64,000 bases of DNA from Ashinkailepas kermadecensis. Lineage: Eukaryota > Arthropoda > Thecostraca > Neolepadidae. The stretch lies in contig JAOTOM010004002.1 of the NCBI GenBank assembly GCA_034440615.1, forward strand, positions 145,470 to 209,469. Direction: 5' to 3'. Shown here one piece after another: positions 33,486 through 46,811 of this stretch. A program made the position numbers and the translations under genes. Within the stretch, counting starts at the first letter, position 1. The number at the start of each line of letters is the position of its first letter. The notes under the pieces were generated by a model. The model did no database searches. It was given only the letters and a program-made list of their open reading frames with translations, and was not told the DNA's origin.

Positions 33486-34880
33486 TTGATCGTCGGCGTT
33501 ATTGAAACATTCATCGACGAGTTTCAACAATTGCGAGGTGCCGGCCACTGTCGATGCCTATTTATTATGTTTTCGTATGTGGAAAGTCGACTATCGGTTG
33601 CAGCATCTTTTCACGTCGTTGAAACATCGATGTGCGAGCTCTGCAGCGAATCGCTTGTGAGGGGCTAGGGCGCTGTGTCAGAGCTTGCATGAATGGCTGA
33701 CCAGGAATTTCAGCAGCTACTGCGTTCCGTTTCCCACCGACGAATATAGATGCAGCCCATCATTGGCAGTTCAACACACGGGCGCCGTTCAGCTAATACG
33801 AGGCACCGGTGAGGAACTTGAAAGTCGACTTCCATGAGGTTCCTTAATTAAATCTCAATGAGGATAACTCATTCACCGAAAAGTCGATGCGTCTGGCATT
33901 GCCCTTAAAATGTCAAAGCTGGGTGTCATCCATCCTACGACAGCGTGTGTGCCAGTGTGCGTAAAAAGTTCACTGGCGTGGATATATTTTCGTATGTGAA
34001 AAGTCGATGCAGAACTGTTTTCTCCGGACGATCGTCCACATCGCAAGTCGCACGTCGTTCGCGCGTTCACCGTAGGAGAGCATTTTCGCAGTGATTTAGA
34101 TGTCAGATGGATCAATAATACGACTGTGGAAGTCTCATGTTGGGCGACATAACCGTTGTGAAATTATTCAGGTCTGAATTTAGTATAGTTCACGGAGCCA
34201 GGTGGTCCATGGTTGTTTTTTTTCTTCTAAATACCTTCCCAAATAAGTATTCGTATGCAAAAAGCCGATGATGGGTCGCATCGCTACTGCGTAGGCACGC
34301 AAATGTCACCGGCCAGGCTCCGCAGGGAATCACTCGCGAGCAGCAATGGTGTGACAAATGTGCATCAATCGCCGTCGAGGGATTTCAGCAACCACTGCGC
34401 TACACTTTTCATCAGCACACGGACAATTCTGTCGTTGAGATATAAAAGCACGAGTGGTTAACATTCAATGCTTGGAGGAACCTATGGAACACTGTAGGAT
34501 TACAGACATCTGAAACGTCGACCAGCATAAGTTACATCACTTAGAGGTCAACGGTGATGTAATTGCCACTGGAAGTTCGAGGGGTGTAACTTTATCTTGG
34601 ACATGTCAAAATATCTGGCCTCACTGGATCATTAGCCCTCACTATCCGATTACCCGAGCATACTGCAACCAATTTCGACCATTTGCAGCCATCCCGATTC
34701 CGAATATATCGAGCCGTACGGCCGCGTTCATGGCGGGATGGTCAGCTGAACTGTATTTGAAGTATTCAGCGCCAGACTATCGTTAATTCACCAGTGCTGA
34801 CCGCAGCCGATCGCGGACGGAACGAGGTGAACGTGTGCTGCTCTGCTGAAAAGTCGACCGACTCTGTGGCCAATCATGGG
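33486..34880. repeat. Diverged direct repeats upstream of the I-type LINE
   Basis: TTTTCGTATGTGGAAAGTCG (about 33568), TTTTCGTATGTGAAAAGTCG (about 33988) and ATTCGTATGCAAAAAGCCGA (about 34248) begin related blocks. The first and third also share a TTTCAGCARC-ACTGCG element (about 33708 and 34383). They lie just upstream (in minus orientation) of the LINE ORF1 and could be remnants of its 5' region. No gene was recognised. Confidence 0.45.
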
Positions 34881-37094
34881 TGGAGTCAGGATTGGTGTTG
34901 TGTCAAGAATGTGTGTGAATGGTGGCCGAGGCATTTGAACAGCCAGCAAGTTGCACTTCGCCCACGAACGTGTGCCCGGCGTTGTGTTCGCCTTTATCAG
35001 TTGGTCGACGACAGTAAGTTCGCCAGGGAAAGATTTGCGGGTAGCAAATCAGCAAGCAAGCAATAATCAGCAAGCAATAATGCAAATACACATACCAATA
35101 TTAGTGCGCGTCAGTGCCTGTTGTGTCTGCGCTGCACCAGTATCGGTCAGCCTCCCTCGGTCCCCCACTAACGGCGAGGGATCGAGGCTTTAGACACTCC
35201 TGTTGTTATGGATTATTTCGCGTTTTCATGGTTTAAATATTATTCTACTTACATTGCACGACCCAAATTACCCCATAGAACCAAAACTATGGATAATAGT
35301 CAAGGCCATATATCAAAGGCCAAGGTCAAATATCATAGGTCATTGTCCTATAACAATTTTAAGATTGATTTAGGTTCATGCATGTAAAACATATTGGAAT
35401 GAAGCTTACTGTATGAGTACAATTTGGCAGTGCTCACTTATAACACGCGTATCTTGGACATTTTTTTAAGGTCAGCTTAGTGACCTGACCTGAAACATTT
35501 CCAATAACCTTCACATATGTCCAATGATCACCCATTTTTCTCCAATATATTCTAAACCCGGACACACGATATTTTATGGATGACGGGCCGATGATAGCCA
35601 GAAACGGGATTCGGCCGACCACATCGAACGATAAGTCTAACGGTCAAATTTACCCATGGTCGGCTGAAATGCGTTCCTCAGCTAATGGATGATTTTGGAC
35701 AGTCATAGAAATACAGTTTTTTTGCTTGTTATTCTTATCTCGAAGAAATATCCCGGTCACAACATAAAGACGACAGTGGAATTAACACTGAATTGGTGGA
35801 ACATGCGGATGCCAGGCATGCAAATGTTTGAAACCATGTCGATCGAACATTAATGAGGTCACGCAAGCTGCATTTCGTGTGCGTGTGCTTTGATTTGACA
35901 CGGTGAGTTCAAGCGTCTAATTTGCTTCGTTTTTTTGGTACAATCGGTAGGTGGAAGATGAAATTCTGCAAAGTTGCGTCTATTCGTACACACGAACAAA
36001 TTGTAGAGAACATAGAGAATTCATCTCATGGCGACTAGAAACTAAATAATAGCCGGTGCTTTCTAAAAGGTCATTGCTTGATGCTAAATCAATAAACGTT
36101 ATGAAAATTCCCCACGAGCTGGCTTCCATGTCCTAACAGCCGACACCCTATGTTTTTCCATCTAGGTGTACCCTTGGAAACTGGGACATTTAAACTCTAA
36201 GGTCTGGAGCTTGAATCCCAGTTTAGGATCCAACTAGGCTTGAATTCTAGCTTCTGACTTGAAACCTAACTTCAATCCAAATTGAATATCTGATTGATCT
36301 TCAATTGGGATTGAATCCCCGGTTACGATGCAACTGTCGGTGATGTGGTGTCCGCCCCATCCTCAACGGGGATTGGATGGCCACCGCAGAACCAAACTGG
36401 AGCCAAGCGATTCGCTTGGTACCAAGATATTTGCATGTAGTTCGCATGTTGAAAATCTCAGTATCCTAATTTCCATGTGGCGCAGTTGTCAAGTGAATTA
36501 ATAATTTTTGCAGCATGGGCGCATTGGTGCAAATATGGACACATGTGCAAGGTTTCTTTCATTTATACCTGTTACATTTTGCTCTCCCTCAATGCCCATG
36601 CAACCACCTCGTTCCTTGATAGCATACATCGCTCATTCAAGAGGAGATTGGATTTTCAAATATAAGAAGAAATCGTTGACTACTTTTCGTGCTTTTCAGA
36701 TATCCGAACGAGATTTCGCACTTGATATTTCACTCTCTGTACCGGATGAATTATCTGGCTCGTTAATCGATACGCAAAGGTGCCCATCAAGGGTGAGCGC
36801 CCGGGTGTCAATTTTGGCGCATGATTTTTCGCCACCAGAAAATATTTTGATGCTTCTCGTTTCACAATAAGCATTTCTGACGTGCGAACCAAAAATGTTC
36901 GCTCCCATTACACTTGGGTTCAATTGTATAAGGCTAATTATGCATTGAACACTTAGCGTTACGAATGAAATTTGTACGTGACGAGCAAAAAGATTTCGCC
37001 GTTAGAACCCACACGGTTTCATTCCATACAATATATTGTCCTCTGTATTATCGGCATTCTGTACCGAGGCAATAGCAGGGCTGCTCTGGTAATC
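34881..37094. other. No gene recognised
   Basis: AT-leaning DNA with short frames (for example 36508-36870 plus) lacking domains. Several AAGGTCA words occur at about 35300-35500. Confidence 0.45.
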
Positions 37095-37660
37095 CTAAAA
37101 AGGGACACGTCTTCCCGAAGCTGCCTTCCGTAAACAAAATTTATGAAAAGAATGCCAAAATGTATGGACTCTCGTGCAAGAGTGGAGAAGAACGATCGAA
37201 AGAATTGTGTTACCTACCAAAGGAACGTCAAGAACTTGTTGGGTTGTTATCTGTAGAGAAAGTAGAACGTTCCTCATCATAATGTAATCTATGGAACATT
37301 GTGTTTTTATACAAGGTCTTGCTATTCTGACGCAAAAACTTCCCAGATGATATATGACACCAAGTGTACTCAAAAGTATGTTGTCCATTTTGATTAAGGG
37401 CTAAAGAATATCCAATGAAGTCCGGTGCGTCTCATTTGGTTTTAGTGTACTTGTTGGCGAATTGATTTTTTAAGGATCTTAATTAAGCAGGGTACCAAAT
37501 TTGGTCTCGATAATTCGCCTTTTTGTTATATTCTTTAAAAAAAAATATTATTTCGATCGTTCTTCTCCACTCTTTCACGAGAGCCCATACATTTTGGCAT
37601 TATTTTCATCAATTTTGTTTACGGAAGGCAGCTTCGGGAAGACGTGTCCCTTTTTTAATA
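37095..37660. mobile_element. Long-arm inverted-repeat element (MITE-like), about 565 bp
   Basis: The left arm 37097-37205 starts AAAAAGGGACACGTCTTCCC; the right arm, about 37550-37658, is its reverse complement with only a few mismatches over about 108 bp. The central 345 bp is non-coding. Frames on opposite strands (37095-37388 and 37501-37743) encode the same peptide because they lie in the two arms. The superfamily is unknown and no clear TSD was seen. Confidence 0.85.
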
Positions 37661-38740
37661 TTGAATTATGCACTCCTATGTTCTGTTATAGGCTCAACAT
37701 CCTAATCATTCTGAACAGTCAATATCATGTGGGCGAACAATAATTCGCCGTCATCGTGACGTAGGCATGGGCGCGTTGGGCGTGGTTCTGCCACCAATGG
37801 GCCGGAGATTCCAATCGTGACTGGGTCAGTTTTGCTGCGCGAGCTGGTGGCTTTATGATCCCATTAATTCGATCACAGGGTGTGCCGGAAATGCTTTCCA
37901 ACAATCTCCGCTAACGGGACTAGGACCCGGATTTATCCGGAGTTAAACTGGCGAAATGCACGAGCGCCACTTGCGGAATGTGCGGTCATGATACAGGCTT
38001 AGCAAGGCACAGCCAGTTGTTTCACATTTACCATATCATGACGATGACCTAGGGTGAGGTGGCGATGGTACCGAGTAAGATTTACAAGAATTTTAACCGG
38101 CTTAATTTTGCACATCCACTTTCACTCTGATAAATGGTCGATGGTCGATAGCGTGAATGTGCACGGAACCCATCTCAGCGTGATAAAATATTATACCGCT
38201 TACCGTTCACTTGCAGTAAGATTTGAGCAGTGACTGAGCCGCAGGGAGAAATCATGCCCACCAGTCTCCGTCTTGGATGTGTGTGGGGGACGATTTTCAT
38301 GTTGCGCCATTTTCCCGGAGGGCTGCCACTGTCTGCTGAAATCTTCATTTGGGTGCACTCTCTGGGTGCCCATTTTGTACTCAGAGGGTTGCGTTCGGCT
38401 GAACACTTCAATGGGGTGCCCCCGAGCATCCTGCGCCTTTCTCCGGTCAGAGGGGCCGGGCCCTCTTCTCCAGTCGGATAAGGCGCCGCCGAAAAGTGAG
38501 GGGTGGACTAGTCCTCCGTCCCCCTCGCAAATTACGCCGATGGGTCCTCAGTAAGGATATTCCGTAGAGCGAAGAGGACATAGCCAAAACTTTGATGATA
38601 AGTGGCAGGCGAAAATATCGAATGTGCCAGAAATTATTAATCTGGACACGGTGAGTTAATATGAGGGAATTTCGCAGACTTCGATGCCCGCCCTACGGCT
38701 CGTAGTCGCCGGCCGTGGGGCACCAGTAGCGAGCACGCAT
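37661..38740. other. No gene recognised
   Basis: 38200-38500 is more GC-rich, with open frames on both strands (for example 38230-38481), but I recognise no domain. No repeat was matched within the window. Confidence 0.4.
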
Positions 38741-38741
38741 T

Positions 38742-40290
38742 TTGCTTGAGCATTTAGTGTTTACAGTGGAGGATGTGACTAATCTGCCAACCGTGAACCA
38801 CAGTTCAGTGACAGGTGATCAGATACACGATGTTGATTTCATTGATAGTGATATTGTTTTCAATTATATCAGAAAAATAAAGACAAACAAGGCAGCGGAC
38901 CCGATGGAATTTATGCTGGTATTGCGGGAAGCTGAGGAAGTGGCAATTCCACTTAGTATAATATTTTGTAGATCGTTTGAAATGAAATTCCAACGATTGG
39001 AAAGGGCAAATGTGTTCTATTTTCAGAAGGGAAAGAGGGAAAGTTGAAAACTATAGGCCAGTAAGCCTACATCCTAGTCTGCAGGTACTGAATCAATTAT
39101 CAAGGATGAATAGTTAGTTTTCTGGAAGGAACAAATTGATTCAGATACTCACATGGGTTTAGAAAGGGCGATCGTGCCTAAATCTCTTGGACTTTTTGAA
39201 TTTTGCTACAGAACAATTTGATCAGGAAATCGGTTGATGTGCATATCTTGACTTTAGTAAGGCCTTTGACAAGGTACCCCATAAACGGTTATGATGCAGC
39301 TTCAGGTCCATGGTATTGCGGTAGCATCTAAAATGGATAGAGTTGTGGCTTTCAGATAGACAACAGAGAGTGATGCTAAATGGTAAGTATCATGGCAAAA
39401 TGTTCTTAGTGGAGTCCCCGGGTGGTACTGGGGCCACTATTGTTCATTATATATGTGAATAGCATTGAATGTGGCCTAAGCAGTAAGGTTTTGAAATTTG
39501 CGGATGATTTGAAGATCTTTAGGGCAATAACAGGGCAAATGAGCAGGTTTTGCTGCAGAAAGACTTAGACGAGCAAGTGAGTGGTCCGAAAATGGCAAAT
39601 GAAGTTTATTTTGATAAGTGCAAGTATGCATGTGGTGGAGCATATGAAGGCTCCATACTTGATGGGTGGCCAGTACTATCTGTGACTCGCAGGAGAAGGA
39701 CTTAGGTGTTATTTTGACACAAATTGGGGGCATCAGAACAGACCAAAGAAGCCGGGAAGGCACTAGAATGCTTGGGGCATCAGAGGAATGTGTCTAAAAG
39801 TGAGGAGGTCATCGGAAGCTTTACTGTGCATATGTCGGCCACATTTGGAATACTGTGTCCAAGTTGGTCCCCTAGTTATGGAAAGATTGTTGGCTTTTAG
39901 AGAGAGTACAAAGAGGGCAACAAAATGGTCAATGGTATAGGCAACCTGGAATATGAGGAAAGACTGAAGAAATTGAACATGTTTTCACTTAGATATAGAA
40001 GGCTGAGAGGAGATCTCATCGGTTTTTAAATTTGTTCATGGTCGGAACAGGGATATCTCGGAAATGTTTGAATTTAACGAAATGATGAATTAGAGGTCAT
40101 CATTAAATTAAAGTTATCACGGGACAAGGTTGACGTTTTCTTCACCAACAGGGTGTGAACACTGGAACCAGCTGCCAGGAACATTGTCGTAGCAACACAC
40201 TGAACATCTTTAAAACGGCATAGACAATCATTTAGAATAGGGGATTGTTTTCTGTATTCCGGGAAGGTTGATCGACAGGCGGAGTGGGGT
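38742..40290 (+). pseudogene. Decayed LINE reverse transcriptase, CR1 superclade type
   Basis: Only the first 101 codons are open (38742-39047). It reads DVTNLPTV, YIRKIKTNKAADP and ANVFYFQKGKRES, the linker to RT finger pattern of CR1-type elements. After that, pieces in shifting frames give LDFSKAFDKVPHKR (about 39240-39290, motif A with catalytic Asp), VLGPLLFIIYVNS (about 39425-39465, motif B), VLKFADDLKIF (about 39485-39520, motif C), EKDLGVIL, then LEYCVQV and EERLKKLNMFSLRYRRLRGD (about 39955-40020). Many stops and frameshifts show it is old. It is clearly a different lineage from the 3.6-kb LINE. An 86-bp relative lies at 48692-48777. Confidence 0.8.
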
Positions 40291-40790
40291 TGGGGGGTTT
40301 GTATTGTTGACCGTGTTTGAATAGCGTGAGTCTCTTATTAAGTCTAAATGCTACATAACTTTATATAGGGTGTACCTGCAGTGGATTCGCACCTTCCTTC
40401 GGATGTGATACTGATGAGATTGTCTTGGTGATGGGTATGATGGGGGGTTTGTATTGCTGAGTGTATTATGATGCACGTGAGTCTCTTATTTAGTCTGACG
40501 CTTTATGATTTCTGTGGGATGTGCCTAGCAGTGGATTCGGCACCTTCCTTCGGGATGTGATGCTGATGAGGTTGTCTTGGTGGCACGATGGGTTGTGGGG
40601 GGCTTGTGATTATTGGGGTGTTGGCGGTGAGTGGTGGTGTTGATGGGCTGATATGCTTCCTGAACTTGGGATAGGGATTGATTGGGGTGGGGTTGTCATT
40701 TAGTACCTTTTCTAGATAGGCTTAACCGATGGGCCCCTGTGGCTCTTATTAAGCCTTAATACTTTATGACTTTATGACTTTACGCGGAGT
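40291..40790 (+). repeat. Repeated 3' end of the CR1-type LINE, about 150-bp units
   Basis: TGGGGGGTTTGTATTGTTGA (40291), TGGGGGGTTTGTATTGCTGA (40441) and a diverged third start (about 40594) mark units of about 150 bp. Each includes a GTGAGTCTCTTATTWAGTCT-like block and a CAGTGGATTCG-CACCTTCCTTCGG block. The terminal block (about 40728-40790) reads GGGCCCCTGTGGCTCTTATT and ends in repeated ACTTTATG, a CR1-like tail. The terminal block recurs inverted at 44313-44375. Confidence 0.72.
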
Positions 40791-41847
40791 GCCACACACG
40801 TAACACGCCTGTCGACGTGACGTCACGTCGCCGGAGCCCGAGGGCAGCGCACCCCAGTCGGCGGCCGATGCTAACGAGCGGCCTTGAGACGATCGTGGCG
40901 ATGTGGCCGTCCGATTCCGTTCAATGAGCGGTGGTGAGCGGTTTTATGGAGCACTGGCGGCCGGGGCAGTCCACAGTTGCGGAATTCCGCTCGGGGGTAG
41001 TACCGGAGGTGCCGATCGGACCGAGTCGAAATAACGTGAGCAGACTTTCTGCGTCCGGTTTGTTGGCCGGACACGGGCATTTCCGGTATAAACACTGAGC
41101 ATGGGACGCCCAAACATGACTTTTGGCGGTATTCGGGCTGCCCCATTTATCTCACAAAACCCATTACTTTTCGAAAGATCCTAGGACACGAATATGTGCA
41201 AATGTATTTGTGGCCATAAACCAGCAACCGGCGGGAGGCTTGTGCCCCTCCCCTCGATACTTCGCAATTGCTCCTGAACTACTTCCAATCACAAGAAACG
41301 TGCAACTTTTGTGGCCTGCCAATATCAACGTCTTTGCCCTAGAATCCGCGCCAGATGCCATTCTTGTCCATTTTTCTTTCTCCAAACTTTTAACTGTGAG
41401 GTTTCATATACCGTCTGTTGCCGGATATCGTTGAACAATTTTGTGCATCATGCTTCGCGATGCAACTTTCCCTGCTTTAGCTCCGCGTTGACTTGGGGAT
41501 GGCGTTTCACACTCCCACTGCATTTTTTGTAAAAGATTACTCGAGAAATAAACGACATAGCGCCTTCCAACTTCCAGTACCCCGCCCCCCCCTTTCCCCA
41601 GCAATCAATTACATGCCCTATATCTCAGCTTCATTTTTTTCAATTTCATCCATGTAGACCACCCTTACCTCATCATATGTCATCAGATGTCTCTGAATTT
41701 CATTCAAAAGTATGGGTGGAACATGTAATGATTTCAACTGCTTTTGGCTATGCTACCTGTCGCCAGTCAGCCATGCACTGCAATCTCCAACGATACTCAA
41801 AGGTTCTTATAATAATTCAATTGTGAGACTACCAATAAGGCAGAGGA
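40791..41847. other. No gene recognised
   Basis: GC-rich at first (40800-41120), then mixed. Frames on both strands without domains. Confidence 0.4.
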
Positions 41848-42145
41848 ACCAGTTTGACAACATGACAAACATGACTCATTGGTAATTCATTTTTATATCA
41901 ATCGTGCTAATGGTAGTTGCACGCCGGCTTCGCATGATACTGAATTACGCACCGCAAGCGCAACTTCGGAAGAGAACTTGTGTTCCATTTTTTATTTTAT
42001 TCCAGTTTGACAACATGACAAACATGACTCATTGGTAATTCATTTTTATATCAATCGTGCTAATGGTAGTTGCACGCCGGCTTCGCATGATACTGAAATT
42101 ACGCACCGCAAAGCGCAACTTCGGAAGAGAACTATGTGTTCTACA
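41848..42145. repeat. About 153-bp direct duplication
   Basis: AGTTTGACAACATGACAAAC starts at 41851 and 42004. The two copies run through GCACGCCGGCTTCGCATGAT to GGAAGAGAAC with only small indels, so the duplication is young. Confidence 0.9.
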
Positions 42146-42568
42146 TTACACTTTACGATATATTTGTATTCCCAACTGGCTCTAGGATGTTATTGTTTAA
42201 CAGTTATTTGTCCACGCGTTGAGTCTGGAAGCATATTCGTCAACCTTGAAATGAAGACCGTGTAAAGGCAATAATAGGAGGAGCTGCGACGCAAGTCTTG
42301 TAATGAGAAGTAATAAAAAATAACTGCTTTCATCAAGATATGCGCCACGCCATGGCGTCGCTGGGTATTCCGCAGGCTGGAAGGGGCTGGATCCTCCGTT
42401 TGCAGCAATTTTAACTTGAGGCATTCAGCGTGCACAAGGTATTCAGAACGCAAAGCGCACTGCAGACCGCACCCACTCCCAGTTGTAGCGAACAATCTCA
42501 ACCAGTTCTGCGTGGCTGAATCAGGTAGTGTGCGCTTCGAGTTGAGAGGAGTTACCGATGAAGTGATC

Positions 42569-42663
42569 CGTACGCCAGTGGCACATCTTGCTTACAGTGC
42601 TTTACGGTTTTACCCCGTACGCCAGTGGCACATTCTGCTCGCAGTGCTTTGCTCTTTTATCCA
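42569..42663. repeat. 47-bp tandem duplication
   Basis: CGTACGCCAGTGGCACATCT starts at 42569; CGTACGCCAGTGGCACATTC at 42616. Two diverged copies. Confidence 0.8.
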
Positions 42664-44312
42664 GTTCAAGGCCACGACGAGGGACGGAGTGGCTGCAGTC
42701 GTCATAAGAACCTTGAGAGTAAATTACTCGACAGCTGGATCAAGCATGTAGAAGATGGCTGTCCAACATAATGCGGCTGGGGTACCGTCATGATTGAAAC
42801 TGAGGTTGCATGGTCAAAATTGGCAAGGCTGGCCAGGTTGTGACCAAATATGTCTGCTTTCTCCGTTCTGCAGAAATAGCTTACCCGGATTAATTTGAAT
42901 GGAAGCAGGCTGTTCGGGAGGCTGCCTGTCGTCACTCATTCCTCGAAGGCTCTTCGATCACCGCAGGGAGAATGCCCTATTGTCAAGCCCAATTCTAAAG
43001 AATATCGAGTTTGCATGCATTCAAGGAGCACAATTGTGCGCCACAAGGACCAGAAGCGTTCGCTGTTTGTCAGCCAATGCATACGCCACAAACCACTCAG
43101 CACTATGCGTGCCTGACATTTTTAAGTGCTTTCAGCTTGCGCCGATATGCGAAGGCAGCACAGAGCTATTGTCCGGCCGGTTTCCCGGTTGTGCATTGCC
43201 TTTGTCTGACGTCAGCTGGCGTGAGCAGCGTAGTCGTGCCTGTGCATATTGCAAACATCTTAATGAAATTTACGCTCTTAGAGGGCACATTGGCAGCTAA
43301 ATCTATTTTTGAAGTGCACAAACCCTGCTTTTCCCTCGATTGAGAAAATTTTTTTCCTTCGAAGGCGAAAATGTCACGTCGATAATGAATCTCCTATTTT
43401 TCACGTTGCGTGGTCAAGAACAGGTAAATAATCAATATGCTTCATAACCCTGGTCCGTGTGAGGGGTTGATGGCAGCCCCTCCCCCTAAAGTTTCTAATT
43501 GACCACGGAAAACCGGCTCGCACAAGCACCCCACTGTTTTGCATATGCAATGTGACATTCCTTGCTGACCTTAAGGTGTGAATAATTTGAAGGTGCTCTG
43601 TCAAGTGACTGACATATGGCGTCACAATGGGGAGCGTGGCAGGCCTTTCTCTCCGAGATCGCGAATAATTGATAATTAACCTTACTTATTTCCCATAAAC
43701 AACCAACGTTCGGTGAGGTGGGGTGATGAGAACTCATCTAACCTGATTAAATCGATAGGCCCTTCGAAGGTTATCTGAGGCGATTGAGGCAGGCTGACCT
43801 CAGATGACTGCTATTATTTCGATTTATGTATTACTCTGAACTTAATTTGGATGCTTAAACTGAATGTGATGTTCATTTTACCTTCCTCTGGGTACCGAAC
43901 ATAGTGCCTGTGTTGCCTGTTTAATAACAGCATAGTGGCCACTATTTTGGATCAGACATGAAGCTAACATAAACACTTCAATCACATCTGACCCTTGACC
44001 TTTGTTTCTAAATGCAACAAATCGCACATCGCTAGAAACTGAATATGATGAAGAATGGTATGCGGAGTATTTGAAGCGTGTAACTCTTTTTTACTCTTGA
44101 ACATTTGTTTAAAACGGGGAGCGATTAAGGGAGGAAAGTCTCAATTGTTTTCGAAAAAGGCAACTAAATTGGTCTGGAAAGCCAGCCAGTAACTCGAAGT
44201 ACAAATTGCGAGCTCTTGTCACGTATATCACGCTGGTTTTTGAATGTAGCTAGCACATTTAGAAACACTAGGCGGGTTTCGAACCCCAACCCCGAACCCT
44301 GCACTGGGGAAT
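42664..44312. other. No gene recognised
   Basis: Frames such as 42899-43300 (plus, 133 codons) show no domain, and overlapping frames on the same strand have equal length. No repeats were matched. Confidence 0.4.
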
Positions 44313-44375
44313 GTCATAAAGTCATGCAGTTTTAAGGCTTATTCAGAACCACAGGGGCCCATCTGGGTTATGTTT
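44313..44375 (-). mobile_element. 3' end fragment of the CR1-type LINE
   Basis: Inverted match to the terminal block at 40728-40790, including CAGATGGGCCCCTGTGG, AATAAGCCTTAAAACTGCAT and the final ACTTTATG. It lacks any coding part. Confidence 0.7.
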
Positions 44376-44949
44376 GTAAATTGAGAATACTACTAGAAGA
44401 GAAAAGGAGAGTCTGAAACATGTATGCAGGTAGGATTTTCCTAAGGGGAGAGCTGAACTGGAAACAAATCGTTTTGTCGAGATCGCTTTCGGCAGCGCGC
44501 CAAAAATTTATCGTTTGTCGTGGTACAAATCCCAACATTTCTTGTTAATTTTGGGGGGTTAAGAGGGATCACCCCCCCCCATTTCCTCGCCTTTGGTCTG
44601 ACCCCCCACCCCAACCCCAATCAACGTTATATTCTAGTTTTAAAGAAACTATCTACCCCATTGTGTTGCCATCGCCAATCCCTTCAGCATCACATACTCA
44701 AATTCGGGTTCTGAATCCACCATCATGTGCATCTGTTACAAGCACTATTCCACATTTATGAACATGATCTAAGACACCTAAATGCAATGATGTAGACCAA
44801 GCAACATTATCGATCGAGGGATTGCCAGGCATTGATATATTGTTTCATAGGATATGTTGATCTTGAAGGTCACAATTAAGTCATGTTTTTAGTCATTAGC
44901 ATGTTTTTGGCTATTCTGTGAACTATTGATTCGTTCGGTAAACCAATGT

Positions 44950-45520
44950 ACCAGAAGTGGCCATGGCAGAAACTCACAAGCTGGTCAAAGTGCTGGCGGT
45001 CAGCACCAACGTCCGTGAAGGTGGCAGGGGTTCGATATTCATATTCAGCAGAAATCGACGACCCCTTCGATTTCGCCCAAACTCAGTAAGACGGTAGTCC
45101 CAAGGTCCCTGACCCACCATGCAGACGCATTTCACGGGGCATCGAATGGTTTGACCTCCAGAGGTCAACATAGGTCAACCATCCAATAATGCCAGAATGT
45201 CTAAGTTACATAGCGCATTCGATCTGCAACGACACACTGATTCTGAAACTGCTCTCATTTACTCCGTAGCACAAACGGTTAATGGGTTTTGACCAATTAT
45301 GTAATTTTGTTTCCCACAGCATTGCTTCCCACAAATTCCCATGCATTATTCACATTCCCATTCCGGGAATGTGTATGCAATACACATAGTTGTAACGCCA
45401 ATAACGTAGGCAGTCCAACGGTGGCATTATAATCATTGACGTCCGATTGATTCCGGAGATATATCAAAATATGTTCCGATGCAATCAGTTTTGGACCCAA
45501 TGGTTAATTTCCCATAGGGT
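44950..45520 (-). repeat. AGGTCA-rich repeat family, variant form
   Basis: The reverse complement of this stretch matches 61363-61940 along its length: ATTAACCATTGGGTCCAAAA, TTCCCGGAATGGGAATGTGA, and TGACCTCTGGAGGTCAAACC. On the plus strand 45145-45180 has TGACCTCCAGAGGTCA followed by ACATAGGTCA. It shares its 45300-45520 part with the 490-bp unit at 57-61 kb but differs in the other half. Short frames in it are not genes. Confidence 0.85.
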
Positions 45521-46730
45521 TTAGTGTAAGGAGGCTTACATTCTTCAGGTATGCATTTTCAACATTTTCCCATCCGACCAGGCTGCAAGACGCCCGGCCA
45601 GATCTCGGCCACCTTTTCCCTCCCCTCTCATATTGCCTTGAAACACCGCCGAACCGACCCTCAGTACGTGTCGCCTTCAAAGGCGGCATGAACAAAAAAA
45701 CAGCATCAGCCTCCCGTCTGGACCAAAACAACAGAAGGGTGCCCGGCCAGCTGTGAGCCAGCCCCGGTGAAGTCAGTGGAAATTTCCAGACATACAGACC
45801 GTCCTGACAGCCCCAGGCGGCTTCACCATACGCACTGCCTAAGGGGAAGAAAAAAAGCACTCCCACCAATCAAGAGGCAGAACCCAATCCGGAGCCATGG
45901 GAGTGGCTGGAAATTAGAAAAGGCGGAGCTACGGAATGGAAGAAAATCTGGCAGCCTGGCAGAAGGGCTCGAAAAAAAGGAGAGAACAATCTCTCTCGGA
46001 CTCTCGCTCTCGGACCGTCTCTCTCGCTCAAGATCTCTCTCACTCTCACGGACTCTCACACTCATGTAAATGGAGGCAGACGTGACATGAAGTGCCGGGC
46101 GGCGGAGAGTGACGACGGCTGGAGGGCGACGACCATCGGGCATGTGAGTGTCATACGTCTGACATGTCTTCCTCTTTCCCAAACCTTTCCGAACCAACCT
46201 AAGTTCTATCACGCCGCTTCTGCCTCCTCAACGTCATTCACTTTACTGAAAGGGGCGACCTGTTTTATGGGAGGGACCAAATAGGATAAATTCAGGGTGG
46301 GGAGAATATCTTAGATTAATTATAGAAATTTTGTGGCAGCAGTCGGCAGTGATGGACAGGAACAGCAGCGGAGCAGGATCGGATAAAGTAAAACATGGAG
46401 TACAGCACAATTATGCTTGCAACAATTCCTGTCTTCCTCTCCCCGTCTAAATAAACTTGGCCTTTAGACTAACAGGAGTTCAAACAATAATGCTATAGCT
46501 ACCCACCGTGCCGTGGTGCAACCCTTTTCGTTGCAATCCAAACTTTACCTGAACACAGGGGATGATGTTCACATGATGTTTTATATTTGCCTAAGGAGTA
46601 ACATTGTCATATGAGTAAATTTACAAGCGAGGCAGTCGACCTGCGAGCCGTCCTCCTATGGACTGAACGTTCCCGGGTAGGGGTAATGAGTGTCAAAGCC
46701 AGTTTTTAACTTGTCTAGAATATTAATGTT

Positions 46731-46734
<4 letters not shown>
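45521..46734. other. No gene recognised; CT-rich microsatellite inside
   Basis: 45985-46065 is CTCTCTCTCGGACTCTCGC-like, a pyrimidine-rich microsatellite. The surrounding 45.5-46.3 kb has frames on both strands and is fairly GC-rich, but no exon can be supported. Confidence 0.45.

Positions 46735-46808
<74 letters not shown>
46735..46808. repeat. (TA)n microsatellite
   Basis: About 37 uninterrupted TA units. Confidence 0.97.

Positions 46809-46811
<3 letters not shown>

Noticed and set aside
45504..46284. Host gene 5' exon in a GC-rich, CT-repeat region
   Set aside because: Frames on both strands are short and without domains; no splice-consistent continuation could be shown.
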